NCBI RefSeq assembly: GCF_000234665.1
Contig: NC_018336.1
Location: 1,095,069-1,159,068, forward strand
Source: Leishmania mexicana MHOM/GT/2001/U1103
Lineage: Eukaryota > Euglenozoa > Kinetoplastea > Trypanosomatida > Trypanosomatidae
Direction: 5' to 3'
Length of the DNA stretch: 64,000 nucleotides
Position 1 is the first letter of the stretch. Every line of letters begins with the position of its first letter. The notes below the pieces were generated by a model. It saw nothing but the letters and a program-made list of their open reading frames with translations. It ran no database searches and was not told where the DNA came from. The translations under genes were made by a program, and so were the position numbers. Positions 56,610 through 64,000 of this stretch are shown here, in pieces.

Positions 56610-57782
56610 ATGCGAAAATGGACGGAGTCAACTGAGTTGCTGCCGATGGAGCAGGTCCCGCGAGTCAGCGCCATGGCTGCCGCTCCCTTTTCCAGGACGT
56701 TATCACCCCATTCCTCACGCGGCTCCTCCTTGTCTCACAGCCAAGAGAAAATGGAGCAAAACTACCGAGAAAGCGCTGCGGGGTTTGGGTCTCCGCGAGC
56801 CACAAGCGCCTCCGGCGCTGCAGATGGCGATATCGTCGTCCATCAGTCCCGCAGCCACGGCGACGCCACCGCTGAACCGAATAACTCTAGCAACATGTAC
56901 GCGGAAAGCGCCCGGGTCAGGGCACGCGATAACAAGAGCGCCGACTTGGGCACCGCGAGCTCTGGCCCTGTGCGCTTCTTTGCACTGACACACGATCCGC
57001 TACTTCACGGCCTTCTCAAGTGGGGTCTAGCGACGTTATTGCTTCTTTTCCTGGCCTTCATCGTCTTTGGCATGTTATACAGCTCCATCCGCTACGGCGG
57101 GAACTGCACCGGCACCAATGGGACCTCAGGTGGGTCAGTGAAGCCACGCGAACCGTGCGCCACACCCTTCGGCTCCATCCTCGGCGTCTTCAACGGCGTC
57201 TTTGGCTACAGCAACTGCAATGACAGCTACGTGTCCACCGAGCTGGGGTACATTAACCTGATGGTGCCGGAGCTGAACAAGGAGACGAGGCAGCTAACCT
57301 ACATCTCCAAGGAGTTCTCCACGGGGCTGGCATGGCAGTGCGTAGAGTACGCGCGGCGATACTGGATGCAGAGCGGAACGCCGCAGCCCGCGTACTTTGA
57401 ATACGTTCAAGGAGCCGCAGACATTTGGAACCTGACCTTTGTGAGGCTCCTGTCGAACCAATCCATGACGCTGCCCCTGCACAGGTACAGGAACGGCGAT
57501 CGCGTGGCGAACGGCCTCCAGATCCCCGCAGTCGGTGACATCATCATCTACCCCGTCCAAGATCGCGGCTTTCCCTACGGCCACGTTGCCGTCATCGCGA
57601 AGGTGGAAATATCGACTCAAGGCGCCATCTATGTGGCGGAACAAAATTGGGCTAACACCGTGTGGTCATCGGCGTACCACAACTACACCCGAAAGATTCC
57701 TTTGTTCTATAACATGCTGTCCTCCACTATCACCCTTGATGATCCAGACGGTAAAATCCTGGGGTGGATGCGGTACGGCTGA
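56610..57782 (+). CDS. Membrane-anchored CHAP-domain amidase (glutathionylspermidine/trypanothione amidase-like)
   Basis: The protein has 390 residues. CHAP amidases of this type hydrolyse the amide bond of glutathionylspermidine or trypanothione using a Cys-His pair. Residues 1-135 are a Ser/Ala-rich probable cytosolic tail. One transmembrane segment lies at ~137-158 (LATLLLLFLAFIVFGMLYSS). The CHAP domain fills ~180-390: PFGSILGVFNGVFGYSN, then Cys244 in WQCVEYARRYW, His325 in YGHVAVIAKV, AEQNW (343-347) and the ending KILGWMRY. These match the N-terminal amidase half of E. coli Gss and of trypanothione synthetase, without the ATP-grasp synthetase half. Several N-glycosylation sequons (NCT, NGT, NLT, NQS, NYT) lie after the membrane segment, pointing to a lumenal or extracellular domain. 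The substrate is inferred. The first ATG after the acceptor AG was used; Met13 is an alternative start. Confidence 0.87.
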   Translation: MRKWTESTELLPMEQVPRVSAMAAAPFSRTLSPHSSRGSSLSHSQEKMEQNYRESAAGFGSPRATSASGAADGDIVVHQSRSHGDATAEPNNSSNMYAESARVRARDNKSADLGTASSGPVRFFALTHDPLLHGLLKWGLATLLLLFLAFIVFGMLYSSIRYGGNCTGTNGTSGGSVKPREPCATPFGSILGVFNGVFGYSNCNDSYVSTELGYINLMVPELNKETRQLTYISKEFSTGLAWQCVEYARRYWMQSGTPQPAYFEYVQGAADIWNLTFVRLLSNQSMTLPLHRYRNGDRVANGLQIPAVGDIIIYPVQDRGFPYGHVAVIAKVEISTQGAIYVAEQNWANTVWSSAYHNYTRKIPLFYNMLSSTITLDDPDGKILGWMRYG

Positions 57783-58048
57783 GCACCAAGGGACAGAAGA
57801 CAAGGAGAAGATCGCCAAAACCTCTCGCTGGCGTTGCTTGCACCGCGACACACACACACGCTAGCTGACGGTTACGCGTTGAAATGGCATGAGAGCCCAT
57901 CCGTGTGCCATTGATATCCACCAAAGAGGAGTGTGGGTGGGAGGAGGCACATACCGCTGAGGATCACACAGCGGCACCGCATCTGTTTCTCTCTTCTTTT
58001 CTTTTCACTCTATGTCTTCTCTGTGTATCATGCAAGGGACCTGATAGC

Positions 58049-58440
58049 GCCCGCCGTGCCGGGCGACGCCAAGGCCCTGCAGCGTGGCCTGGGGTGCGGC
58101 TGCGGACTCTCGATGTCGGCGGGCAGGCCTGGGCTGGCGCGGTGCGGAGGAGCCCTGCAGCCATGATCACGTTTGCACCGGCTCGCCGCGAATCGTGTCG
58201 GCGATCAAGCGAATGGGTGCATCCCGCCTACTGTGTTTCTGCTTTGGCTGCGTTGCGGCGGTGTTGGGCGCGGTGCGGGACCGAGACGGTGCTGCATGCA
58301 CGGGTATTGCAATGGGCCGAGGGACGCCAAACGGCGTTGGGTGGAGCCCCGCTCCTGGACATCGCCATCGCGCAGCAGAGGCAGGTGACCTGTGACTGTA
58401 TGCGTCTAGTGGCTGACTTGTTGGTGGTACAGTGACACGT
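58049..58440 (+). repeat. Dispersed GC-rich element, copy C (shared head, different body)
   Basis: The first 156 bases (58049-58204) match copy D (63434-63589) without gaps and with one difference that I can see (CATGATCACG against CATGATCGCG). They start with the same hairpin, GCCCG...CGGGC, and contain GCCAAGGCCCTGCAGC. After GTGTCGGCGA the two diverge completely. The following ~235 bases are GC-rich but unlike copies A, B and D, and the composition drops after GACACGTTGAAG at about 58440. It looks like a retroposon family member with its own body or a deletion/recombination product. The SIDER assignment is inferred. Confidence 0.5.
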
Positions 58441-60529
58441 TGAAGAAATATTAGCGACACATATGTGATCGAGGATGGCGACTGGAATACGCAGCGCTTC
58501 TAGGGAAGCTGTGCGTGTGTATGTATGTGTGTGTGTGTTTTCTTGTGTTTGTGCTGCACGGTCTACCTTTCCGGCGTGGCGGTGCCTTATCCTGTATCGA
58601 ACGTCTGCCCCGTCCCAATAATATTTCTTGCGAGCTTCCCTTTTTGTGTTTCTCCCTTGTATCGCCACGTAGGTTTTTTTTTACACACCCACACACAGTA
58701 TATATGTATATGTGTGTATGCATCTGTGCGTGCGTCTTCACGTGTGTCATTCAGCCGGACAACGGTGGCACCACGATCGGCTCATGTTCTTGTTGCACAG
58801 AGGCGAACGGTTCTTCTCTTTGCATTGCTTGCTCGTGCTGTGGTTCATCTTGGGTTGTATGTCTGTGTGTATGCGTTTGGGGGGGGGGAGTGAAGAGTTC
58901 ACGAGCAAGCGCAGCCCTCACCAGCACACATATGCGCATATTTGCATAGACATATTATTGTGGGGAGTGGGAGGGGGTATCGCGGAAGGAAGAGGAGGGA
59001 AAAAGGAAACGGTTGTTGGCAGACGTGTGTAGCGTACCTACCCCCCTCCCCTCCCCTCACACACACACACACAAGCCTGTGTGCATGTGTACGAAGCAGT
59101 AATTGCTTTATTTTTTTTTGTATTTGCCTTCTTCACCGTTCCACTTGTCGCCTTCCTCTGTTGCTTCTTCCTCCCTTCCCATCTTCTCGCTGGGTGACTC
59201 TTGCTCTCATCTCACCCTTGCTTATCTTCTTTAGTTCGTTTTCGGGGAGTTTGTGCGGGGGATGGGCGGGCACGTGTGTGTGTGTGTGTGCGTGTCCTAA
59301 CAATTTACCATCTCCCCACCTTTTTGGCTCACCCACTGCGCACCCCCTCAAACGTCACCCTCAGGATCATCTCGAGCCCCGCACCCCTTTTTTTGTTTAC
59401 GATTGCCTTCGTTCGATTGCTTCCACGCATACCACTATTATTTGTCTCGACAGATGATTCGGCTCTGTGTGTATCAGATGGTCTAGGTGTCCATCATTTG
59501 GCCTCTCCCTCCCCACCCCTCTGCTTCTCTCTTTGGATCGATGCTCAATCCATGTCTCGCTCCCCCTGTGAGTATGTGCGTGTCTGTTGATTTGCGTGCA
59601 CGGAGAGTATGGCGATCACGTAGATATACGTCTGCCAAGGCAGCTCTTTGCGGGTGTATGTATGACTCATCTGCGCGTGCGCTTGTGCAGAATTCTTTCA
59701 CAGTGGTGTCGGCGCGCTTTTTGTTGTTGTCGTTGTTGGTAAGGTCGACCCCGGCGAGACTCGCTCTGTGCACGCGAGAGGGGGCGGGATACCGGGCAAA
59801 GGATACGCTGGTAGTGCTTTCCCTCAGCTTCAGAACCGCAGCAGACGCTAAATGACGATCGCAGCGGAAAGCGAAGTTGCTGTTCTTTTTTTTGGTGTGT
59901 AGCAGTAGCAACGTTAGTGGTGGTCATTGCCACTCGCCAATGCTCATACGCATATATAGGCACAAAGACCCACAGAAACTCGGCGCAATGAAGCGGAGCA
60001 GTCGTTTCTCAGATGAGTGGCATTGACCACATTGTGTGCTGGTGCGTATGCGGAATCAGGCGCATTTACCTCTGTTGCACAGCACCACCCGCCGCTTTTC
60101 ACGCTCATGCAACCTCCTCCGCATAAGTGGGTGTATGCGCGCGCGCCGGACGGAGGGCGGGGCGGGACAGAATAAGCCGAAAGATACGTGTGCACGTGCA
60201 GGAGCACGCATATCCATGCAAACGAATCCCCACTCCACCCCACCCTTTTTCAATCGCCAACTCTTTCCCTTTTCCTCTTCCTCTCTGGCTACATGTCACA
60301 CACCTGGCACAGATTTGGGCATAGTAACCTACGGCCCGAGTGGGACGCATTTTCTCTCTCTCCCTTCTCCTGCGGCGCACTGTGTGTGTGTGTGTCTTGG
60401 TTTTTGTTCATGTGTCTAAGCCATTGCGTTTTCTTTTGTGTGAACGCACACGTACTTACCTGATCTGCGTATCCGTTTGTGTGGTTGCTGTCTGACATCG
60501 CATCACCGAATCCATCTCAACCTCGCTCT

Positions 60530-60554
60530 CACGCCTTCCCATCGGTTGCTTTAG
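60530..60554 (+). promoter_or_regulatory. Candidate spliced-leader acceptor for the Ser-rich repeat protein gene
   Basis: CACGCCTTCCCATCGGTTGC then TTTAG, AG at 60553-60554, gives a 38-base leader. Other AGs after stronger pyrimidine tracts lie at 60311-60312 and 60419-60420, so the site is uncertain. Confidence 0.35.
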
Positions 60555-60592
60555 CACCCGTAGAGGCACAAGAAACACGGCGAGAAGGGACA

Positions 60593-62461
60593 ATGGCGCA
60601 TCCGTCGCACCGGCGGGGTACTGGTGGCCGTCACCGTGCCACTGTGATGTGTGTCCTCTTTGCTGTCTTTTTTGTTCTCGGTGATCTCTACTGTACCCTC
60701 GTACACGCGCAACAGCAAGTGCGTGGACTTGCAGAACTTGAGAGTGGTTCCCTTCCGCAAGCAGGCCAAAGCCTTAACAGCCGCTACAATACCCGCGAAG
60801 CCGTGAACAAAGAAGGAATCTTCGGCGAAAAAGGTTTACAGGCTCGCGCTGACCACGAGGTCATGAACATGGAAACTGTTGCTCACAGTGGTGCGACATC
60901 CTTCAACTGGAAGGCGGAAGACAATCCGCCTATCGAGAGTGGCTCGTCGTCCTTTGCAGCTACGAGCGAAAGCAGCGCGGTTGAGGGGAGCTCCAGTTTC
61001 CATTCGGGGTCTGGCTCGTCGTCCTTTGCAGCTACGAGCGAAAGCAGCGCGGTTGAGGGGAGCTCCAGTTTCCATTCGGGGTCTGGCTCGTCGTCCTTTG
61101 CAGCTACGAGCGAAAGCAGCGCGGTTGAGGGGAGCTCCAGTTTCCATTCCGGGTCTGGCTCGTCGTCCTTTGCAGCTACGAGCGAAAGCAGCGCGGTTGA
61201 GGGGAGCTCCAGTTTCCATTCCGGGTCTGGCTCGTCGTCCTTTGCAGCTACGAGCGAAAGCAGCGCGGTTGAGGGGAGCTCCAGTTTCCATTCCGGGTCT
61301 GGCTCGTCGTCCTTTGCAGCTACGAGCGAAAGCAGCGCGGTTGAGGGGAGCTCCAGTTTCCATTCCGGGTCTGGCTCGTCGTCCTTTGCAGCTACGAGCG
61401 AAAGCAGCGCGGTTGAGGGGAGCTCCAGTTTCCATTCCGGGTCTGGCTCGTCGTCCTTTGCAGCTACGAGCGAAAGCAGCGCGGTTGAGGGGAGCTCCAG
61501 TTTCCATTCCGGGTCTGGCTCGTCGTCCTTTGCAGCTACGAGCGAAAGCAGCGCGGTTGAGGGGAGCTCCAGTTTCCATTCCGGGTCTGGCTCGTCGTCC
61601 TTTGCAGGGAGCAGTCATTCTTCCAGCACGTCTTCTTCCTCTGAGGCGAACAAAGAGAAGCAACCTGGAGAAGGGGTAGCTGATATGACTCTGACGAATA
61701 CTGTCACAACGGCATCCTCGGAGACACCAACAGCGAAGCGTCCGGCGAAGGATCATGGTATGGGCACCGCTTTGGTCTTATTCTTCGTCATTCTCTTTAT
61801 CGTGGCCCTCATCATGTATGGTGGGCGGCGGTGCCGAAGTGCGTGCCCGTTCGTTGGCCAAAATGGCGGCGGAAGTGGTAGCAGACCGTACTCGTTTTTT
61901 CAGCAGCAACGTCTACGCTATTCCACGCTACGCAGCGACAACGGCGCCTACCTTGGCATGGAGCCGAGCAGTGTGGCAGCCGGGGTCCCTGCCGGCGGCC
62001 GAAAACTGGGACGCTTTTTCCAGTCGCAGCGCGGCGGCGGTGACAACGAAGGCTACTCTGACATCTCCGTCGAACTGAAAGAGAACCCCAAGACGGTACG
62101 AGGCGCCGGCGCACGCCGCAGCGGTGACGCCGCGGATTCTTTCAGCCATATTGTGGACAACAACTCAGCAACAAAGAATGAACTCTTTCATTCTTCAGCT
62201 TCCTCGGCCGGGCCGGTATCTGTACAGATCCCGACGCAGTCCAAGACCTCGCTGAAGTCACTTCGGAAGGGCAAGCTGGGTCAGGTGTCGACTACTCCGG
62301 CGGCCTCTTTTTTCTCGGGCTCGACGACAGAAGCGTCGGGCCCAAACACGAGAAGTTCACTTTACCGCTCCACTGCAGACACACGTTCCGGTCACGCCGA
62401 TGCTGCTGCTATGCCGCCGACCAGGACACAGCCACGTGTTGAGAACGATTGGGAGTGGTAA
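60593..62461 (+). CDS. Serine-rich type I membrane protein with nine 24-residue repeats
   Basis: The protein has 622 residues and no family was recognised. The start ATG follows a pyrimidine tract/AG at 60554 and opens a signal peptide: basic MAHPSHRRGTGGRHR, hydrophobic VMCVLFAVFFVLGDLYCTLV, and a plausible cleavage after VHA (residue 39). The ectodomain (40-389) contains nine tandem units beginning GSSSFAATSESSAVEGSSSF (117-332) and a partial tenth. A transmembrane helix at ~391-410 (TALVLFFVILFIVALIMYGG) is followed by a basic, Ser-rich cytosolic tail of ~210 residues. Ser-rich repeats like these are typical targets of phosphoglycan or O-linked modification on Leishmania surface proteins such as proteophosphoglycans, but the repeat is not the classic proteophosphoglycan motif. 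A surface or flagellar-pocket protein is a reasonable inference. Confidence 0.85.
   Translation: MAHPSHRRGTGGRHRATVMCVLFAVFFVLGDLYCTLVHAQQQVRGLAELESGSLPQAGQSLNSRYNTREAVNKEGIFGEKGLQARADHEVMNMETVAHSGATSFNWKAEDNPPIESGSSSFAATSESSAVEGSSSFHSGSGSSSFAATSESSAVEGSSSFHSGSGSSSFAATSESSAVEGSSSFHSGSGSSSFAATSESSAVEGSSSFHSGSGSSSFAATSESSAVEGSSSFHSGSGSSSFAATSESSAVEGSSSFHSGSGSSSFAATSESSAVEGSSSFHSGSGSSSFAATSESSAVEGSSSFHSGSGSSSFAATSESSAVEGSSSFHSGSGSSSFAGSSHSSSTSSSSEANKEKQPGEGVADMTLTNTVTTASSETPTAKRPAKDHGMGTALVLFFVILFIVALIMYGGRRCRSACPFVGQNGGGSGSRPYSFFQQQRLRYSTLRSDNGAYLGMEPSSVAAGVPAGGRKLGRFFQSQRGGGDNEGYSDISVELKENPKTVRGAGARRSGDAADSFSHIVDNNSATKNELFHSSASSAGPVSVQIPTQSKTSLKSLRKGKLGQVSTTPAASFFSGSTTEASGPNTRSSLYRSTADTRSGHADAAAMPPTRTQPRVENDWEW
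60941..61588 (+). repeat. Nine tandem 72-bp units inside the Ser-rich gene
   Basis: Nine units of exactly 72 bases start at GGCTCGTCGTCC (60941, 61013, 61085 and so on), with a partial tenth to about 61604. Units are identical except at one site: the first two read CATTCGGGG and the other seven CATTCCGGG, a silent change. Such uniformity points to recent expansion or ongoing homogenisation. Because 72 is divisible by three and the unit lacks stops in several frames, long alternative frames appear on both strands; these are not separate genes. Confidence 0.95.
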
Positions 62462-64000
62462 GATGAAACACAGCACAAACGAGAGGCACGAAAGGGCGGA
62501 AATGAACCACACGAATTGATGAGGTCTGCTCACCAAGCAGACGGTGCTCACAGACGCCCTCCCTCCACATGAACGATCTCACCGACGTCGCTGCTGTCCA
62601 CTTTTCCTCCCTCTCTTACCTCTCAGTGTCACCCAGAGTGCGAGTCCGCTGTATATGCGTATCTAGAGCTGCCCTTTGTGCTTGTACGCCATTATCACAG
62701 GCGTTGTGCGTGTGCATGGTGCAAAGACAGCAACGGGGCGTTTTCATTGTTTTAGTCATATTGCCTTACTCCTTTCTTGGTCCGCCCCACCCTACTTTCT
62801 CGCTTCCACTGGGCGTCTCGCCTGCATCACGTTACCTCTCTCTCTCATTTTCTCGATTGACTCTTATTTTTCCTTCCCCCCACCTCCCCCTTTTTTTGTG
62901 CGCCGTTGAGGCGCACATCGTACGGTCCGGTGACTCTCACCGAGACGGTCACGTCGTACGTCGCGCTATCGCTGCACCTGATTCGGCTTTCTGCGGTCTT
63001 GGGTGCTCTCCCTGCGAGTTGACGTCCGTTTCTTGTCGCCGTTTCTTCTCTGTGACTTTGTATTTCCTACTCTTCCTCTTTGTATCATCCAAACACGCGA
63101 AACGCTGCGGGCACTGAGGCAGCCGCACCCAACGAAGAAGAAGTGATGAGGCGGTGTGCACGGGAGGCGCTTCGTTGTGAAGGTAGTGGTCTATGCGCGG
63201 CGGCTGAAGTGATCACCATGATCACCACCATACACCGAGACACACCACACGTGCTAAAAAGCACGGCACTTGTCAGTAGGCAACGGAGTCCCGCAAAACA
63301 GGGCGGTGCTTGGACACCCCTCTCAACATGCACTAGCGAACTTGCATTCCTCATTACATCGCGCTCTTCATTCTTCCCCATACCTTTTCTCTTTCATGGT
63401 GCCCACCGCCCCACAGTAGCGTCACGGCCTATTGCCCGCCGTGCCGGGCGACGCCAAGGCCCTGCAGCGTGGCCTGGGGTGCGGCTGCGGACTCTCGATG
63501 TCGGCGGGCAGGCCTGGGCTGGCGCGGTGCGGAGGAGCCCTGCAGCCATGATCGCGTTTGCACCGGCTCGCCGCGAATCGTGTCGGCGAGTCAGCGCATA
63601 AGATCGTGCTCGTGCAGCCCCGCGCGGGCACCCGGCGGCGCTTCGGATTCCCGCAACGGCGGGTGACCCGCAGTGGCAGCACGAGGCGCAGATGGTGTGC
63701 TGCCCCGCCCCCGCCAGAGCCCCCACCCCGCCTGCTCTGCCTACCGAGGGCGTCCGTTCTGGCGTTGTGCCCGACATGCCACGCGAGATTCGCGCATCGC
63801 TCGCGCTGCATCGGCTTCCGCCGTCGGGTGGCCGCGGCTGCCCTCCCGTGCCCCTTCGCAGCGGCAGGCTCTGGGGTCTCCTCGCGAGCGGGCGCATGCC
63901 TATCCACGGGCTGGGTGGGCGGGTGCCGGTGGCATGGCGAGAGCGCCCCGAACGGCACCACCGAGCCACCCGGCGCCCGCCGCGGAGGGGCACGGCGTCT
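62462..64000. other. Intergenic/UTR region to window end, with repeat copy D
   Basis: Pyrimidine-rich blocks at 62575-62660 and 62770-62905, then ordinary-composition sequence, then the GC-rich element from 63434. An open frame at 62569-63117 begins with ATG but is Leu/Ser/Arg/Cys-biased sequence without motifs and is not called. Confidence 0.75.
63434..64000 (+). repeat. Dispersed GC-rich element, copy D (cut by window end; SIDER-like retroposon)
   Basis: It starts with the hairpin GCCCG...CGGGC (63434-63449) and the head shared with copy C. It continues through a ~250-base segment also present in copy B (from 63626) and into the body shared with copies A and B. Matches to both are nearly perfect; for example GGGCTGGGTGGGCGG here against GGGCCGGGTGGGCGG in copy A. 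Combining head and body, the intact element would be roughly 970 bases. Its 3' end lies outside the window. Confidence 0.65.

Larger units (their letters stand above)
57783..60592. other. Intergenic/UTR region, 2.8 kb, with repeat copy C
   Basis: Contains the GC-rich element at 58049-58440, (TG/CA)n tracts (58509-58539, 58683-58720, 59058-59074, 59275-59292), a 9-base G run at 58879-58887 and CT-rich runs (59100-59250, 60215-60290). No gene was recognised on either strand. Confidence 0.8.

Noticed and set aside
60836..61756. 306-codon minus-strand frame of Arg-rich repeats
   Set aside because: It is the complement of the 72-bp coding repeats, lies inside a gene with signal peptide and membrane helix on the plus strand, and is open only because the unit is a multiple of three without stops.
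62569..63117. 182-codon ATG frame after the Ser-rich gene
   Set aside because: Leu/Ser/Cys-biased translation of pyrimidine-rich sequence, no motif, and the strong pyrimidine blocks inside it look like processing signals.
1..64000. Bacterial or viral origin, CRISPR array, or insertion sequence
   Set aside because: Gene structure, codon use, spliced-leader-type signals and the protein families are kinetoplastid nuclear; no spacer-repeat array, transposase or terminal inverted repeats were seen.

Overview
The window reads as nuclear DNA of a trypanosomatid, most likely Leishmania or a close relative in the Leishmaniinae. Every convincing protein-coding gene is an uninterrupted reading frame on the plus strand. 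The genes are separated by 1-6 kb of pyrimidine-rich sequence full of (CA/GT)n tracts, and many starts are preceded by a polypyrimidine tract and an AG. This is the layout of a polycistronic unit whose mRNAs are made by spliced-leader trans-splicing. No strand switch, tRNA, rRNA, CRISPR array or bacterial-type operon signal was seen.

Layout, left to right: the last 13 codons of an upstream gene (1-42, ending in two cysteines); a 5.95 kb stretch without a convincing gene that carries a retroposon-like GC-rich repeat (copy A); a mitochondrial protein resembling the kinetoplastid guide-RNA-binding proteins GRBC/GAP (5996-7603); eIF5B (9616-12072); a C5orf34-like protein (14394-17831); an unrecognised 929-residue protein (18817-21606); a UBE2S-type ubiquitin-conjugating enzyme with an APC/C-docking-like tail (22904-23629); a 5074-residue BEACH/PH/WD40 protein (26994-42218); a GTPBP1/2-type translational GTPase (43711-46215); retroposon-like copy B in inverted orientation; a small inner-membrane protein resembling ATP synthase subunit g (48047-48505); two consecutive PWWP-TFIIS elongation factors (50144-51574 and 53236-55020); a membrane-anchored CHAP amidase related to glutathionylspermidine amidase (56610-57782); repeat copy C; a serine-rich type I membrane protein with nine 24-residue repeats (60593-62461); and repeat copy D, cut by the window end.

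The genes do not form one pathway, as is normal for kinetoplastid clusters. Themes are gene expression (eIF5B, GTPBP-like, two TFIIS-like factors, the putative editing factor), mitochondrial function, ubiquitin and cell cycle (UBE2S-like), and membrane traffic or surface (BEACH, CHAP amidase, Ser-rich protein).

The observations most worth follow-up are: the second TFIIS paralogue has Asp-Ser where the catalytic Asp-Glu should be; the E2 ends in an ALRRI peptide like the APC/C-binding tail of UBE2S; a CHAP amidase is placed behind a transmembrane anchor with a probable glycosylated outer face; and the near-identical dispersed GC-rich elements are arranged as direct and inverted repeats, with a structurally conserved hairpin at their 5' ends. 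All of this comes from reading the sequence; no database search was run.
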